From positions 1-38,006 of the forward strand of contig CAMZLV010000029.1 in the NCBI GenBank assembly GCA_947311835.1: a stretch of DNA of 38,006 nt, read 5' to 3'. A program made the translations under genes and the position numbers. This document shows positions 17,086 through 24,017 of the stretch, piece after piece (position 1 is the stretch's first letter; every line of letters begins with the position of its first letter). Source of the DNA: an uncultured Lutibacter sp. (lineage in GTDB: Bacteria; Bacteroidota; Bacteroidia; Flavobacteriales; Flavobacteriaceae). The notes below the pieces were generated by a model. The model did no database searches, was not told the origin of the DNA, and saw only the letters and a list, made by a program, of their open reading frames with translations.

Positions 17086-18963
17086 ATGGGAGATTTTAAT
17101 AATATTTTATTTGATATGCCAAAAAATCAATCAAATGCCATTAAGGTAATTGGAGTTGGTGGAGGCGGAAGCAATGCAGTAAATTACATGTTATCACAAG
17201 GTATCAAAGGTGTAGATTTTGTGATATGCAATACAGATGCACAAGCACTTCAAAATAGTCAAGTTCCATTAAAAATTCAGTTAGGAGTTACACTAACTGA
17301 AGGTCTTGGAGCAGGAGCAAATCCTGAAGTAGGAAAGCAGTCGGCATTAGAAAGTGAAGAAGAAATTAAAAAAATGTTAGGTAGCAATACCAAAATGGTT
17401 TTTATTAATGCAGGAATGGGAGGAGGAACAGGAACAGGAGCAGCTCCTGTGATTGCTAAATTTGCCAAAGAATTAGATTTATTAACCATTGGCGTTGTAA
17501 CAATACCATTTGTTTTTGAAGGGAAAACACGTAATGAACAAGCGCAAAAAGGAATTGAAGAATTACGTAAATATGTAGATTCTTTAGTTGTAATAAATAA
17601 CAATAAACTAAGGGAAGTTTATGGTAATTTAGGCTTTAAAGCAGGTTTTGCAAAAGCAGATGAAGTATTAGCAACAGCTTCTAGAGGTATCGCTGAAGTA
17701 ATTACGCATCACTATACACAAAATATTGATTTACGCGATGCTAAAACTGTACTTGCTGATAGTGGAACAGCAATTATGGGTTCTGCAAAAGCAACAGGAG
17801 AGAATAGAGCAGAACAAGCAATTATCAAAGCATTAGATTCGCCTTTATTAAACGATAATAAAATTGAAGGAGCCAAAAATGTATTATTACTAATTGTGTC
17901 AGGAAGTGAAGAAATAACGATTGATGAAATAGGAGAAATTAATGATTTTATTCAAACCGAAGCAAAAACAAATGTAAATATAATTATGGGTGTTGGCGAA
18001 GATGAAAGCTTAGGTGATGCAATAGCGGTTACTGTAGTAGCCACTGGTTTTCATAAAGATCAACAACGTCAAATCTCAAATTTAGAGGATAAAAAAATAA
18101 TTCACACACTTGAAGGAGAGCAAGAAATAACCATTGATTTTTCTAAAAAAGAGAATTTAACTTTGACCAATGTTGAAGAAGATGTGTCGGATGATGTAGA
18201 AGATGTTGAAGAACAAAAAGTGGTGTTTTCTTTAGAAGACAACGTGGAGATTGATGAAAATGAGTTGATAAACACATCTGAATTTATAAAAAATATCAAT
18301 GTTACTCATGAAGAAGTTGTGACAGAAAACATAGACGATTTTGTAATAACATCAGTAAAAGATATTGAAGTAAATGCTTTTGAAGAAGTAAAAGCAAAAA
18401 AAGAAATCAATAATCAAACAACTTTTGTTTTTGATTTTCCTATTGAAAATACAACCAAAGAAACTACCGATATCAATGATATTGATGTAGTTGACCATAT
18501 CGTTGTAAAGCCATCTGATAAAAAACAAGAACAAGTTTATTTTAATTTAGATGATTATAACAAGTTAGAAGAAACACTTAATAACGCTACTAAAAAAGTG
18601 GTAGAAGAGGAAGTTGAAGAAGAATTACAATTAAACTTGCGAACTGAATCAATTGATGATACGGTTGTTGTTTCAAAAAAAGAAGATGTATCACCATTGC
18701 ATTTAACAATTTCTGAACTACAAAGTCGATCGGAAAACAGAAAAGAAAAAATGAAGCGGTTTAACCATAAGTTTTCTAATAAATTAAATCAGAACATTGA
18801 TGAAATTGAGAAAGAACCTGCATATAAGCGAATGGGAGTTGAGTTAGACAAAACTATTCCTTCTTCTCAGACTAACAAGTCTAAAACAGTATTAGGAGTT
18901 GATGAAAATAACGACTTGCAATTGCGATCAAACAACTCTTTTTTGCATGATAATGTAGATTAA
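17086..18963 (+). CDS. ftsZ: cell-division tubulin homologue FtsZ with a long acidic C-terminal linker
   Basis: At 625 residues it is far longer than the approximately 380-residue E. coli protein. The GTPase core (to about residue 320) has IGVGGGGSNAVNYM near the N terminus and the tubulin signature GGGTGTG at 112-118, followed by the FVFEGKTRNEQA and NNNKL segments. After the core comes a linker of about 250 residues rich in Glu, Asp, Val and Asn, then EPAYKRMGVEL (ending at 587), which looks like the conserved C-terminal peptide that binds FtsA, and a 38-residue extra tail ending SFLHDNVD. It forms the division ring. It is the last gene of the cluster; a hairpin follows. Confidence 0.97.
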   Translation: MGDFNNILFDMPKNQSNAIKVIGVGGGGSNAVNYMLSQGIKGVDFVICNTDAQALQNSQVPLKIQLGVTLTEGLGAGANPEVGKQSALESEEEIKKMLGSNTKMVFINAGMGGGTGTGAAPVIAKFAKELDLLTIGVVTIPFVFEGKTRNEQAQKGIEELRKYVDSLVVINNNKLREVYGNLGFKAGFAKADEVLATASRGIAEVITHHYTQNIDLRDAKTVLADSGTAIMGSAKATGENRAEQAIIKALDSPLLNDNKIEGAKNVLLLIVSGSEEITIDEIGEINDFIQTEAKTNVNIIMGVGEDESLGDAIAVTVVATGFHKDQQRQISNLEDKKIIHTLEGEQEITIDFSKKENLTLTNVEEDVSDDVEDVEEQKVVFSLEDNVEIDENELINTSEFIKNINVTHEEVVTENIDDFVITSVKDIEVNAFEEVKAKKEINNQTTFVFDFPIENTTKETTDINDIDVVDHIVVKPSDKKQEQVYFNLDDYNKLEETLNNATKKVVEEEVEEELQLNLRTESIDDTVVVSKKEDVSPLHLTISELQSRSENRKEKMKRFNHKFSNKLNQNIDEIEKEPAYKRMGVELDKTIPSSQTNKSKTVLGVDENNDLQLRSNNSFLHDNVD

Positions 18964-18991
18964 AGCATAACCCAAAGATGAAAATCCCAAT

Positions 18992-19037
18992 AAAACTCGA
19001 TTTTTTTCATGAATAATGAATTTACATCGAGTTTTTT
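18992..19037 (+). terminator. terminator hairpin after the dcw cluster
   Basis: AAAACTCGAT (18992-19001) pairs with ATCGAGTTTT (19026-19035), followed by more T. Inside the loop a second small hairpin is possible (TTCAT 19006-19010 with ATGAA 19016-19020). It lies just after the ftsZ stop and before the YqeY-family gene, so it likely ends the long dcw transcript. Confidence 0.65.
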
Positions 19038-19064
19038 CTATCTTAGCAATCTAAAAAAAATCAG

Positions 19065-19511
19065 ATGAGTTTACAATCAAAAATAATGGAGCAAATGAAA
19101 GTAGCAATGAAATCTAAAGATACCGTTGCATTACAATCATTGAGAGCTATAAAATCAGAAATTTTATTGGCAAATACCAAAGGAGGAGAAGCAGGATTTA
19201 CGGAAGACGATGAAATAAAATTGTTGCAAAAATTAGTAAAACAGCGTAAAGACAGTGCAGCTTTATATACAGAGCAAGGAAGAGAAGATTTAGCAGCACC
19301 AGAACTAGCAGAAGCGGCAGTTATTTCTCAATTTTTGCCAGAGCAAATGAGTACTGAAGACTTAAAAGTTTTTATTAAAAAAATAATTGCTAATACAGGT
19401 GCAACAAGTATGAAAGATATGGGAAAAGTGATGGGAATGGCATCTAAAGAATTGGCAGGAAAAGCTGATGGTAAAGCAATTTCAACACTTGTGAAGGAGT
19501 TGTTGAGTTAA
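19065..19511 (+). CDS. GatB/YqeY-domain protein
   Basis: This 148-residue protein matches the YqeY family over its whole length: MSLQSKIMEQMKVAMKSKDT at the start, LLQKLVKQRKDSAALYTEQG in the middle, then QFLPEQMSTEDL and the end MASKELAGKADGKAISTLVK. The helical YqeY fold is also found at the C terminus of the GatB subunit of tRNA amidotransferase, where it helps bind tRNA. The function of the stand-alone protein is not known for certain. A weak -7-like element (TATCTTAG at 19039-19046, one mismatch) lies 18 nt before the start. A tRNA gene follows 20 nt downstream. Confidence 0.93.
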   Translation: MSLQSKIMEQMKVAMKSKDTVALQSLRAIKSEILLANTKGGEAGFTEDDEIKLLQKLVKQRKDSAALYTEQGREDLAAPELAEAAVISQFLPEQMSTEDLKVFIKKIIANTGATSMKDMGKVMGMASKELAGKADGKAISTLVKELLS

Positions 19512-19531
19512 AAAGTATATAATATAATTAT

Positions 19532-19605
19532 GGCTCTGTGGCGCAACTGAATAGCGCACTGGATTTCGGCTCCAGCGGTTGCAGGTTTGAATCCTGCCAG
19601 AGTCA
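19532..19605 (+). tRNA. tRNA-Arg, anticodon UCG
   Basis: The cloverleaf is complete: acceptor stem GGCTCTG (19532-19538) with CAGAGTC (19598-19604, one G-U pair), D-stem GCGC/GCGC, anticodon stem CTGGA/TCCAG around loop TTTCGGC with anticodon TCG at 19566-19568, a 5-nt variable loop, T-stem GCAGG/CCTGC, and discriminator A at 19605. CCA is not encoded. It reads CGA and probably other CGN arginine codons. The D-loop has G18 followed by A19, and the T-loop has T at position 56 instead of C, so the usual G19-C56 contact appears to be replaced by A19-U56. Only 20 nt separate it from the YqeY-family gene, so it may be processed from that transcript. Confidence 0.95.
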
Positions 19606-19607
19606 CT

Positions 19608-19638
19608 AAAAAGCAAACTATAAATGTTTGCTTTTTTT
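19608..19638 (+). terminator. rho-independent terminator after tRNA-Arg
   Basis: AAAAGCAAAC (19609-19618) pairs with GTTTGCTTTT (19626-19635) around a 7-nt loop, and the T run continues to 19638. It lies 3 nt after the tRNA and is well formed. Confidence 0.8.
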
Positions 19639-19695
19639 ATTAAATTATTTTTTAGATATTTTGTCAGTATATTTATTTCAATTAAAATATAATTA

Positions 19696-20403
19696 ATGAA
19701 CTTATTTCAGTTTAATTTATTTTCCAAAAAATTAAATGAGCATCAGCGTTCAATTATTTCCAACAGTAGTACTTTTTACAATTTAATTTCAGATAAAAAC
19801 AAGAGTAAATTTGAGAATAGAGTTGTAAAATTTATTAATTATCATGATTTTATTGGTAGAGAAGGAGTTGTTGTAACTCAAAAAATGAAGTTATTGATTG
19901 CTGAAACGGCTGTAAAATTAACCTTTGGTTATAAAAGCTATTTGTTTTCTGTTGTTGATAAAATCATAATTTATCCTAAAGATTATTTTTCTCAAAGCAG
20001 TAAAAAGCAACATAAAGGTGAGGTAAACCCAAAATATAATGCAATAGTTTTTTCTTGGAAAGATTTTAAAGAAGGAATTAAAATTGAAAATGATAATTTG
20101 AATCTTGGTTTACATGAATTTACCCATGCAATGCATTTTAGTTTTTTGTCAGAAAAAACACCAAGTTCGAACTATTTTCTCAATAATTTCAACCATCTTC
20201 TTAAATTTTTACAAGATAAAGACGCGCAAAACAAACTAATAAATGCAGGATATTTAAGAGCTTATGCTTTTGAAAATCAATATGAATTTTTAGCCGTATT
20301 GGTTGAGCATTTTTTTGAAACACCTAAAACATTCAAAGAAAAACTTCCGGAAATTTATTATTTAATTCAGCGAATTTTGAAGATTGATATTGAAAAATTA
20401 TAA
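19696..20403 (+). CDS. M90 (MtfA)-like zinc-dependent peptidase
   Basis: The 235-residue protein contains the zinc-protease motif H140-E-F-T-H144 in GLHEFTHAMHF, and a downstream NQYEFLAVLVEHFFE in which Glu197 is placed to be the third zinc ligand of a gluzincin. The region before (NPKYNAIVFSWKDFKEG) corresponds to the strand preceding the active helix in MtfA-type proteins. There is no signal peptide or membrane span, so it is expected in the cytoplasm. E. coli MtfA binds the repressor Mlc; whether that applies here is unknown. The gene stands alone after the tRNA terminator, with its own AT-rich leader. Confidence 0.8.
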   Translation: MNLFQFNLFSKKLNEHQRSIISNSSTFYNLISDKNKSKFENRVVKFINYHDFIGREGVVVTQKMKLLIAETAVKLTFGYKSYLFSVVDKIIIYPKDYFSQSSKKQHKGEVNPKYNAIVFSWKDFKEGIKIENDNLNLGLHEFTHAMHFSFLSEKTPSSNYFLNNFNHLLKFLQDKDAQNKLINAGYLRAYAFENQYEFLAVLVEHFFETPKTFKEKLPEIYYLIQRILKIDIEKL

Positions 20404-20445
20404 TTTTTTGTAAAAATCATTAAATTGTAGAAAATTTAAAATTTT

Positions 20446-20823
20446 ATGAAAGCAATAACCTTTTTATTTTCGATTTTATTAGCTGCTAATGTAGTTTCAC
20501 AAGAAATTGATAAGAGTGATAATAAGTTCATTTTACCAACCAGTATTTATGCATCTTCTTTAGATAATTCAAAAGAACTAAACAGTGCATTACAAATCAA
20601 TAATAAGTTAAACTTAACATCGTTTAAATTTACTTTATTAAATGTTGAGGATATTAGAAGTGGGAAATTTTCAATACTTACAGATAATATTGGAAGACAA
20701 CCTACTAAATATATTTACGATACTTACACAAAAAAAGCGATAGATAAAGCAATAACAAGTACTTTTTTTGATATTGATGTATTATACTACATTAGAACAA
20801 ACTGTTCTTCAAGTAATAATTAA
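20446..20823 (+). CDS. small secreted protein of unknown function
   Basis: The 125-residue product starts with a clear signal peptide (MKAITFLFSILLAANVVSQ, cleavage expected after about residue 18-19). The mature part of about 106 residues is polar, rich in Asn, Asp, Lys, Ser and Thr, with no motif I recognise; it has a single Cys near its C terminus, in the closing segment YIRTNCSSSNN. It begins 42 nt after the peptidase gene and could share its transcript. A periplasmic or outer-surface location is likely. Codon use looks like its neighbours. I cannot give a function. Confidence 0.6.
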   Translation: MKAITFLFSILLAANVVSQEIDKSDNKFILPTSIYASSLDNSKELNSALQINNKLNLTSFKFTLLNVEDIRSGKFSILTDNIGRQPTKYIYDTYTKKAIDKAITSTFFDIDVLYYIRTNCSSSNN

Positions 20824-20903
20824 TATTTATTAGCAAGTAATTTTAATATTTTCAAAATCACTACATTATGATTAATATCATTTTTTATGTGATGGTGTGC
20901 AAC

Positions 20904-20911
20904 TAACTTTG
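20904..20911 (+). promoter_or_regulatory. candidate -7 element for the CBS-domain gene
   Basis: TAACTTTG is a perfect match to TAnnTTTG and ends 24 nt before the ATG at 20936. No TTG is seen at the -33 position, so support is from one element and its placement. Confidence 0.4.
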
Positions 20912-20935
20912 TATCTAAATTATAAAGTTAATATC

Positions 20936-21355
20936 ATGAAAAAAAGAACACCGATTTCCACAATTATGTCAACTGATTTAATAACATTAAATCATAATGA
21001 TGATTTAGTAACGGCTGAAAAACTATTTAAAGAAAACCACATACGTCATATTCCTGTTGTAAACGGAGACCGTGTAATAGGGATGTTGAGTTACACTGAT
21101 TTGCTCAGAATCAGTTTTGCTGATGCAATTAATGAAGATGAGAAAAAAGTAGATATAGTTGTTTACAATATGTTTACGATTGAGCAAGTGATGGTAAAAA
21201 ACTTAATAAGTGTGTCGTCAACAACTATAATAAAAGAAGTTGCTGAAATATTATCTAAAAAAGAATTTCACGCACTTCCTGTAATAGATGATGGTAAATT
21301 GAAAGGAATTGTTACAACTACAGATTTGATAAATTATTTGATAGCGCAGTTTTAA
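20936..21355 (+). CDS. CBS-domain pair protein
   Basis: From the ATG at 20936 the protein has 139 residues (a GTG at 20897 lies upstream of a probable -7 element and is unlikely). It consists of two CBS domains and little else: the first ends ENHIRHIPVVNGDRVIGMLS with YTDLL, the second EFHALPVIDDGKLKGIVTTTDL. CBS pairs bind adenosine-containing ligands such as AMP, ATP or SAM and usually regulate a partner protein. The partner is not evident from the neighbours. The protein is cytoplasmic. It converges on rpe. Confidence 0.93.
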   Translation: MKKRTPISTIMSTDLITLNHNDDLVTAEKLFKENHIRHIPVVNGDRVIGMLSYTDLLRISFADAINEDEKKVDIVVYNMFTIEQVMVKNLISVSSTTIIKEVAEILSKKEFHALPVIDDGKLKGIVTTTDLINYLIAQF

Positions 21356-21372
21356 CTCAACGAGTTTTTTTC
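21354..21372 (+). terminator. weak terminator at the end of the CBS-domain gene
   Basis: AACTC (21354-21358) pairs with GAGTT (21362-21366) around AAC, then a T run follows. The stem is only 5 bp and overlaps the stop codon, so it is a weak candidate. Confidence 0.4.
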
Positions 21373-21446
21373 TTTCTTAAATGCAAAGACATCTTCGTTT
21401 TCGTAAGATTTTAAAGATTTATTGAGTCTATTTTATAATTAAAATT

Positions 21447-22106
21447 TTAACTATTAGCAAGTATTCTTAATTTTTTGATAGTATCTGAAGGATTGTCTGC
21501 TTTAAAAACAAAACTACCTGCAACCAATACATCAGCACCAGCCGTAACTAGTTTGTGTGCATTTTGGTCAGTAACTCCACCATCAATTTCAATTTTGGCT
21601 TTAGAGCCAGACTGTTCAATAAGGTGTTTTAATTGAACTATTTTTTTATACGTATTTTCAATAAAACTTTGTCCGCCAAAACCTGGATTTACACTCATTA
21701 AGCAGATAAGATCAATATCCATAATTACATCTTCTAAAACGCTAATTGGCGTATGCGGATTTAAAGCAACTCCTGCTTTCATCCCTTCTGATTTAATGGC
21801 TTGTAGCGTTTTGTGTAAGTGTGTGCATGCTTCATAATGAACCGTTAATATATCTGCGCCAACATTTTTAAAAGTAGTGATATATTGGTCAGGATTAACA
21901 ATCATCAAATGCACATCCATTGTTTTTTTTGCATGTTTTTTAATTGCTTTTATTACTGGCATACCAAAAGATATATTTGGTACAAAAACGCCATCCATCA
22001 CATCAATATGTATCCAATCTGCTTCGCTATTATTAAGCATTTCGATATCTCTTTGAAGGTTTGCAAAATCTGCTGCAAGTACTGAAGGAGCAATTAGTTT
22101 AGTCAT
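21447..22106 (-). CDS. rpe: ribulose-phosphate 3-epimerase
   Basis: The ATG at 22106 gives 219 residues beginning MTKLIAPSVLAADFANL, the standard start; a longer frame upstream would cross the promoter and the terminator of the sigma gene. The TIM-barrel motifs are all present: HIDVMDGVFVPNIS, VHLMI, MSVNPGFGGQSF and KIEIDGGV, with the His, Asp, His, Asp metal and catalytic residues. It interconverts ribulose 5-phosphate and xylulose 5-phosphate in the pentose phosphate pathway. It lies downstream of the primary sigma gene on the same strand but is separated from it by a strong hairpin, and has its own -7 element. Confidence 0.97.
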   Translation of the reverse strand: MTKLIAPSVLAADFANLQRDIEMLNNSEADWIHIDVMDGVFVPNISFGMPVIKAIKKHAKKTMDVHLMIVNPDQYITTFKNVGADILTVHYEACTHLHKTLQAIKSEGMKAGVALNPHTPISVLEDVIMDIDLICLMSVNPGFGGQSFIENTYKKIVQLKHLIEQSGSKAKIEIDGGVTDQNAHKLVTAGADVLVAGSFVFKADNPSDTIKKLRILANS

Positions 22107-22131
22107 TTTTTTTAAGTTGTAATTGTTTGTG

Positions 22132-22139
22132 CAAATATA
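22132..22139 (-). promoter_or_regulatory. candidate -7 element for rpe
   Basis: On the minus strand it reads TATATTTG, a perfect TAnnTTTG match, ending 25 nt before the rpe ATG. A clear -33 TTG at the usual spacing was not found; the region upstream is occupied by the sigma-gene terminator hairpin. Confidence 0.45.
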
Positions 22140-22156
22140 GTTATATTTATACAAAA

Positions 22157-22184
22157 GAAAACTCTCGAAAGTTCGAGAGTTTTC
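22157..22184 (-). terminator. strong terminator hairpin of the primary sigma gene
   Basis: GAAAACTCTCGAA (22157-22169) and TTCGAGAGTTTTC (22172-22184) are perfect 13-bp arms with a 2-nt centre. On the minus strand the hairpin is followed by a T-rich stretch (TTTTG). It lies 57 nt beyond the sigma stop and just upstream of the rpe promoter, insulating the two genes. Confidence 0.75.
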
Positions 22185-22241
22185 CATTCATTAATCAAAA
22201 AACGAATAGTTATAAAAAACTATTTGTTGCAGTATAAGGTG

Positions 22242-23105
22242 TTATCCTAAATATGTTTTTAAGATTTTACTTCTTGAAGTGTGTTTTAATCTTCTGATTG
22301 CTTTTTCTTTAATTTGACGTACACGTTCACGTGTTAAATCAAAAGTTTCTCCTATTTCTTCTAGTGTCATAGGATGTTGTTCTCCTAAACCAAAGTATAA
22401 TTGAACAACATCAGCCTCACGAGGAGTTAAGGTGTCTAATGCTCTTATAATTTCAATTTTAAGTGAATCATGCATTAAATTTTTGTCAGGATTTGGTGAT
22501 TCACCTGTGTTTAAAACATCGTATAAGTTTGAATCTTCACCTTGAATTAAAGGTGCATCCATTGATACGTGGCGTCCTGAGTTTTTCATCGACTCTTTCA
22601 CATCGCTAATAGTCATATCCAGCTTTTTAGCAATTTCTTCAGCAGAAGGAGGGCGTTCGTTTTCTTGTTCTAAAAACGCATACATTTTATTTATTTTGTT
22701 GATAGATCCAATTTTGTTTAATGGTAATCTAACAATTCTAGATTGTTCTGCTAACGCTTGTAATATAGATTGACGAATCCACCAAACTGCATATGAAATA
22801 AATTTAAATCCACGAGTTTCATCAAAACGTTTTGCTGCTTTTATTAATCCTAAGTTCCCTTCGTTAATTAAATCAGGAAGTGTCAATCCTTGATTTTGAT
22901 ATTGTTTTGCTACTGAAACCACAAAACGTAAATTTGCTTTTGTAAGTTTTTCTAAAGCAACTTGATCTCCTGCTTTAATTCGTTGTGCTAATTCAACTTC
23001 TTGATCGGCAGTAATTAAATCAACTTTTCCTATTTCTTGTAAATATTTGTCTAATGAAGCAGTTTCTCTATTAGTAACTTGCTTGGTGATTTTTAGTTGT
23101 CTCAT
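22242..23105 (-). CDS. rpoD: primary sigma factor (RpoD/SigA, Bacteroidota type)
   Basis: At 287 residues it lacks the long N-terminal region 1.1 and the non-conserved insert of E. coli sigma-70, as is normal for Bacteroidota primary sigma factors. Region 1.2 is at the start ([16 protein letters not shown]), region 2 holds [20 protein letters not shown] and [19 protein letters not shown], region 3 has [12 protein letters not shown], and region 4 ends with [20 protein letters not shown], the -33-binding helix-turn-helix. This protein should read the TTG/TAnnTTTG promoters seen elsewhere in the window. A 14-bp palindrome lies in its leader and a strong hairpin follows it. Confidence 0.95.
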   Translation of the reverse strand: MRQLKITKQVTNRETASLDKYLQEIGKVDLITADQEVELAQRIKAGDQVALEKLTKANLRFVVSVAKQYQNQGLTLPDLINEGNLGLIKAAKRFDETRGFKFISYAVWWIRQSILQALAEQSRIVRLPLNKIGSINKINKMYAFLEQENERPPSAEEIAKKLDMTISDVKESMKNSGRHVSMDAPLIQGEDSNLYDVLNTGESPNPDKNLMHDSLKIEIIRALDTLTPREADVVQLYFGLGEQHPMTLEEIGETFDLTRERVRQIKEKAIRRLKHTSRSKILKTYLG

Positions 23106-23123
23106 TTTATTATATTTGGGTAT

Positions 23124-23137
23124 CGTATATATATACG
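23124..23137. promoter_or_regulatory. 14-bp perfect palindrome in the leader of the primary sigma gene
   Basis: CGTATATATATACG lies 19 nt upstream of the rpoD ATG. It could be a small operator or an RNA hairpin in the 5' leader. The AT alternation makes chance formation easier than for a mixed sequence, so the role is uncertain. Confidence 0.3.
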
Positions 23138-23200
23138 TAAGATATTGTTGTTTTGTTACAAAAAAGTATAATTAATATTATATGTTATTTATATTTTAGT

Positions 23201-23208
23201 TAATTTTG
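23201..23208 (+). promoter_or_regulatory. candidate -7 element for the ECF sigma unit
   Basis: TAATTTTG matches TAnnTTTG perfectly and lies 66 nt before the TTG start of the sigma gene. No matching -33 TTG was found. An ECF-specific promoter would not have this form, so this would be a housekeeping start. Confidence 0.3.
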
Positions 23209-23274
23209 ATGTTTCGCACTTTAACTGTGTGTAAAAAAATGCTACTATAAAAATATCTTAAAAGTTTAAATAAC

Positions 23275-23817
23275 TTGAGTGATGAAGAACTGATTGAAAA
23301 GATAATTAGAACAAATGATAGTAATTTGTTCTCACAACTCTACGACAGATATGTAGGTGTTGTGTATAATAAGTGTCTTGGTTTTAGTAAGTCAAAAGAA
23401 GAAGCGCAAGACTTAACACATGATATTTTTTTAAAATTATTTATCAAGTTAAGAACATTTAAAGGGAAATCAAAATTTTCTACTTGGCTGTATTCTTTTA
23501 CATATAATCACTGTGTTAATTACGTACAGCGAGATAGTGAAAAGAAAAAACCAAAAGTACCAATTGATGATTATCTTGAAAAATTCTCATCTGAAGAAGT
23601 TTCAGAAGAAAGTTTATTGAGTTTAAAATCGGAAAAACTGGCTAAGGCTTTAGAAATAATTGATCCAAATGATAAAGTGATTTTATTATTAAAATATCAA
23701 GATGAATTGTCTATTAAAGAAATCCAAGAAGTTTTAGGAATTGGTGAGAGTGCTGTGAAAATGAGGATTAAAAGGGCTAAAGAAAAAGTATTTATAACTT
23801 ATAATAGTATGCAATGA
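23275..23817 (+). CDS. ECF-type RNA polymerase sigma factor
   Basis: The 180-residue protein starts at TTG (23275); there is no suitable in-frame ATG near the N terminus. Region 2 is visible as FSQLYDRYVGVVYNKCLGF, then EEAQDLTHDIFLKLFIKL (helix 2.2), and FSTWLYSFTYNHCVNYVQR (2.3-2.4). Region 4 shows KVILLLKYQDELSIKEIQEV followed by LGIGESAVKMRIKRAKEKV. There is no fused anti-sigma domain. It should redirect RNA polymerase to a small regulon in answer to an unknown signal. The stop overlaps the following small gene by 4 nt, and a mechanosensitive-type channel gene closes the unit. Confidence 0.93.
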   Translation: MSDEELIEKIIRTNDSNLFSQLYDRYVGVVYNKCLGFSKSKEEAQDLTHDIFLKLFIKLRTFKGKSKFSTWLYSFTYNHCVNYVQRDSEKKKPKVPIDDYLEKFSSEEVSEESLLSLKSEKLAKALEIIDPNDKVILLLKYQDELSIKEIQEVLGIGESAVKMRIKRAKEKVFITYNSMQ

Positions 23818-24011
23818 TGCAAAATCCGTTTAAAGAAATACTGCAAAATGAAGAAGTGCCTAAGTTACTTAAAGATAAAGTGATGAATGATATATCATTT
23901 ATTAAACTTTCGATAGATATTGCCGATTTATTTGTGATTAAATATCCTAATACAATTGCATCTTTACTATCTTCAGGAGACAATGAAAATAAAAATCAAT
24001 CAAAAAAATAA
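23814..24011 (+). CDS. 65-aa protein of unknown function in the anti-sigma position
   Basis: It begins at ATG 23814 (or 23817, one codon later), overlapping the sigma stop by ATGA, which means coupled translation. The product starts MMQNPFKEILQNEEVPKLLK, has one hydrophobic but not clearly membrane-spanning stretch (ISFIKLSIDIADLFVI) and a polar tail ending ENKNQSKK. No motif I recognise is present, and it is much shorter than classical anti-sigma factors. Its place directly behind an ECF sigma gene suggests it could modulate the sigma factor, but this is inference only. Confidence 0.7.
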   Translation: MMQNPFKEILQNEEVPKLLKDKVMNDISFIKLSIDIADLFVIKYPNTIASLLSSGDNENKNQSKK

Positions 24012-24017
24012 AATAAT

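Noticed and set aside
22107..22187. A longer N terminus for rpe, starting at 22187.
   Set aside because: It would begin in the sigma-gene terminator hairpin and cross a perfect -7 element; Rpe proteins start at MTKLIAPSVL.
23111..23118. A TATATTTG on the plus strand upstream of the ECF sigma gene.
   Set aside because: It matches the -7 consensus but no TTG lies at 19-20 bp, it is 157 nt from the gene, and it lies in the rpoD leader; AT-rich DNA gives such matches by chance.
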